A stretch of DNA of 64,000 nt from Xanthomonas sp. 10-10 (lineage in GTDB: Bacteria; Pseudomonadota; Gammaproteobacteria; Xanthomonadales; Xanthomonadaceae): contig NZ_CP144460.1 in the NCBI RefSeq assembly GCF_040182365.1, positions 3,844,001 through 3,908,000 of the forward strand. Reading direction: 5' to 3'. Both the position numbers and the translations under genes were made by a program. Under the pieces are notes generated by a model that saw only the letters and a program-made list of their open reading frames with translations, was not told the DNA's origin and searched no databases. Below, piece by piece: positions 63,875 to 64,000 of this stretch. Every line of letters starts with the position of its first letter. Position 1 is the stretch's first letter.

Positions 63875-64000
63875 GTGACCTCTGTGTTCCCGCTTCTTGC
63901 CGACCTGCGTGGCCGTGCCGTCCTGGTGGTCGGTGGCGGTGCCGATGCCGAACGCGCCACCGCCAACCTGCTGCAGGCCGGTGCGCTGCCGCTGGTCGGC
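63875..64000 (+). CDS. cysG: Siroheme synthase CysG, N-terminal part
   Basis: Cut by the window end. 42 codons from a GTG at 63875 (another GTG at 63884). [20 protein letters not shown] aligns with the NAD-binding precorrin-2 dehydrogenase domain of CysG, which makes siroheme for CysI. Whether the methyltransferase half is fused cannot be seen. Confidence 0.85.
   Translation, partial: MTSVFPLLADLRGRAVLVVGGGADAERATANLLQAGALPLVG

Noticed and set aside
1..64000. CRISPR arrays, prophage or insertion-sequence transposases
   Set aside because: No spaced direct repeats of CRISPR type, and no transposase, integrase or phage structural genes were seen.

Overview
The window is GC-rich chromosomal DNA from a gammaproteobacterium that looks like Xanthomonas. 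The support is the gene families and their arrangement: ColR/ColS, an Xrv-type H-NS protein, the EstA autotransporter esterase, thiS-thiG-trmB, very large TonB-dependent receptors paired with glycoside hydrolases, and a cysDNC/cysJIH/cysB/cysG sulfur block. The secreted family 6 cellobiohydrolase with a fibronectin III tail (CbsA type) is a known marker of vascular Xanthomonas pathogens. I name the genus from recognition, not from a search.

Layout. 0-20 kb is mostly core: a SymE-like toxin, colRS, rimK, glgX, an H-NS-like regulator, an orphan STN-domain protein, tRNA-Gly(CCC), estA, thiamine thiazole genes, trmB, an SLC13 anion permease, a Rieske protein, an FAA hydrolase, mscL and an M28 peptidase. 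20-36 kb is accessory and aimed at plant material: a LacI regulator, a cytochrome P450 with a tiny precursor peptide, cellobiohydrolase, a TonB receptor, GH2 and GH97 glycosidases and a neprosin-type protease. 36-48 kb holds a type-B carboxylesterase/SpoU methyltransferase/AGCS symporter chain with overlapping ends, an M1 aminopeptidase and an RND efflux pair. 48-64 kb is the sulfate assimilation region (cysD-cysNC divergent from cysJ-cysI-cysH, then cysB divergent from cysG). It is interrupted by a DUF2946/TonB receptor/PepSY metal-uptake-like operon, a GAF histidine kinase and a probable structured RNA.

The most exciting item is at 22.4-22.7 kb on the minus strand. A 26-codon gene, too short for ordinary gene calling, ends in SWYIWY and lies directly upstream of a P450. 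The actinobacterial atropopeptide tryptorubin A has the core AWYIWY and is built by a P450 from a ribosomal precursor, so this pair looks like a Gram-negative, plant-pathogen version of that RiPP family.

Other structure of note: three copies of a ~110 bp inverted repeat built from GGGAATCGGGAAT-like arms, each sitting at a start codon and in two cases translated; a 9-bp minisatellite that encodes a His/Glu-rich domain in the PepSY protein; and a LacI-type palindrome between the divergent GH2 and GH97 genes.
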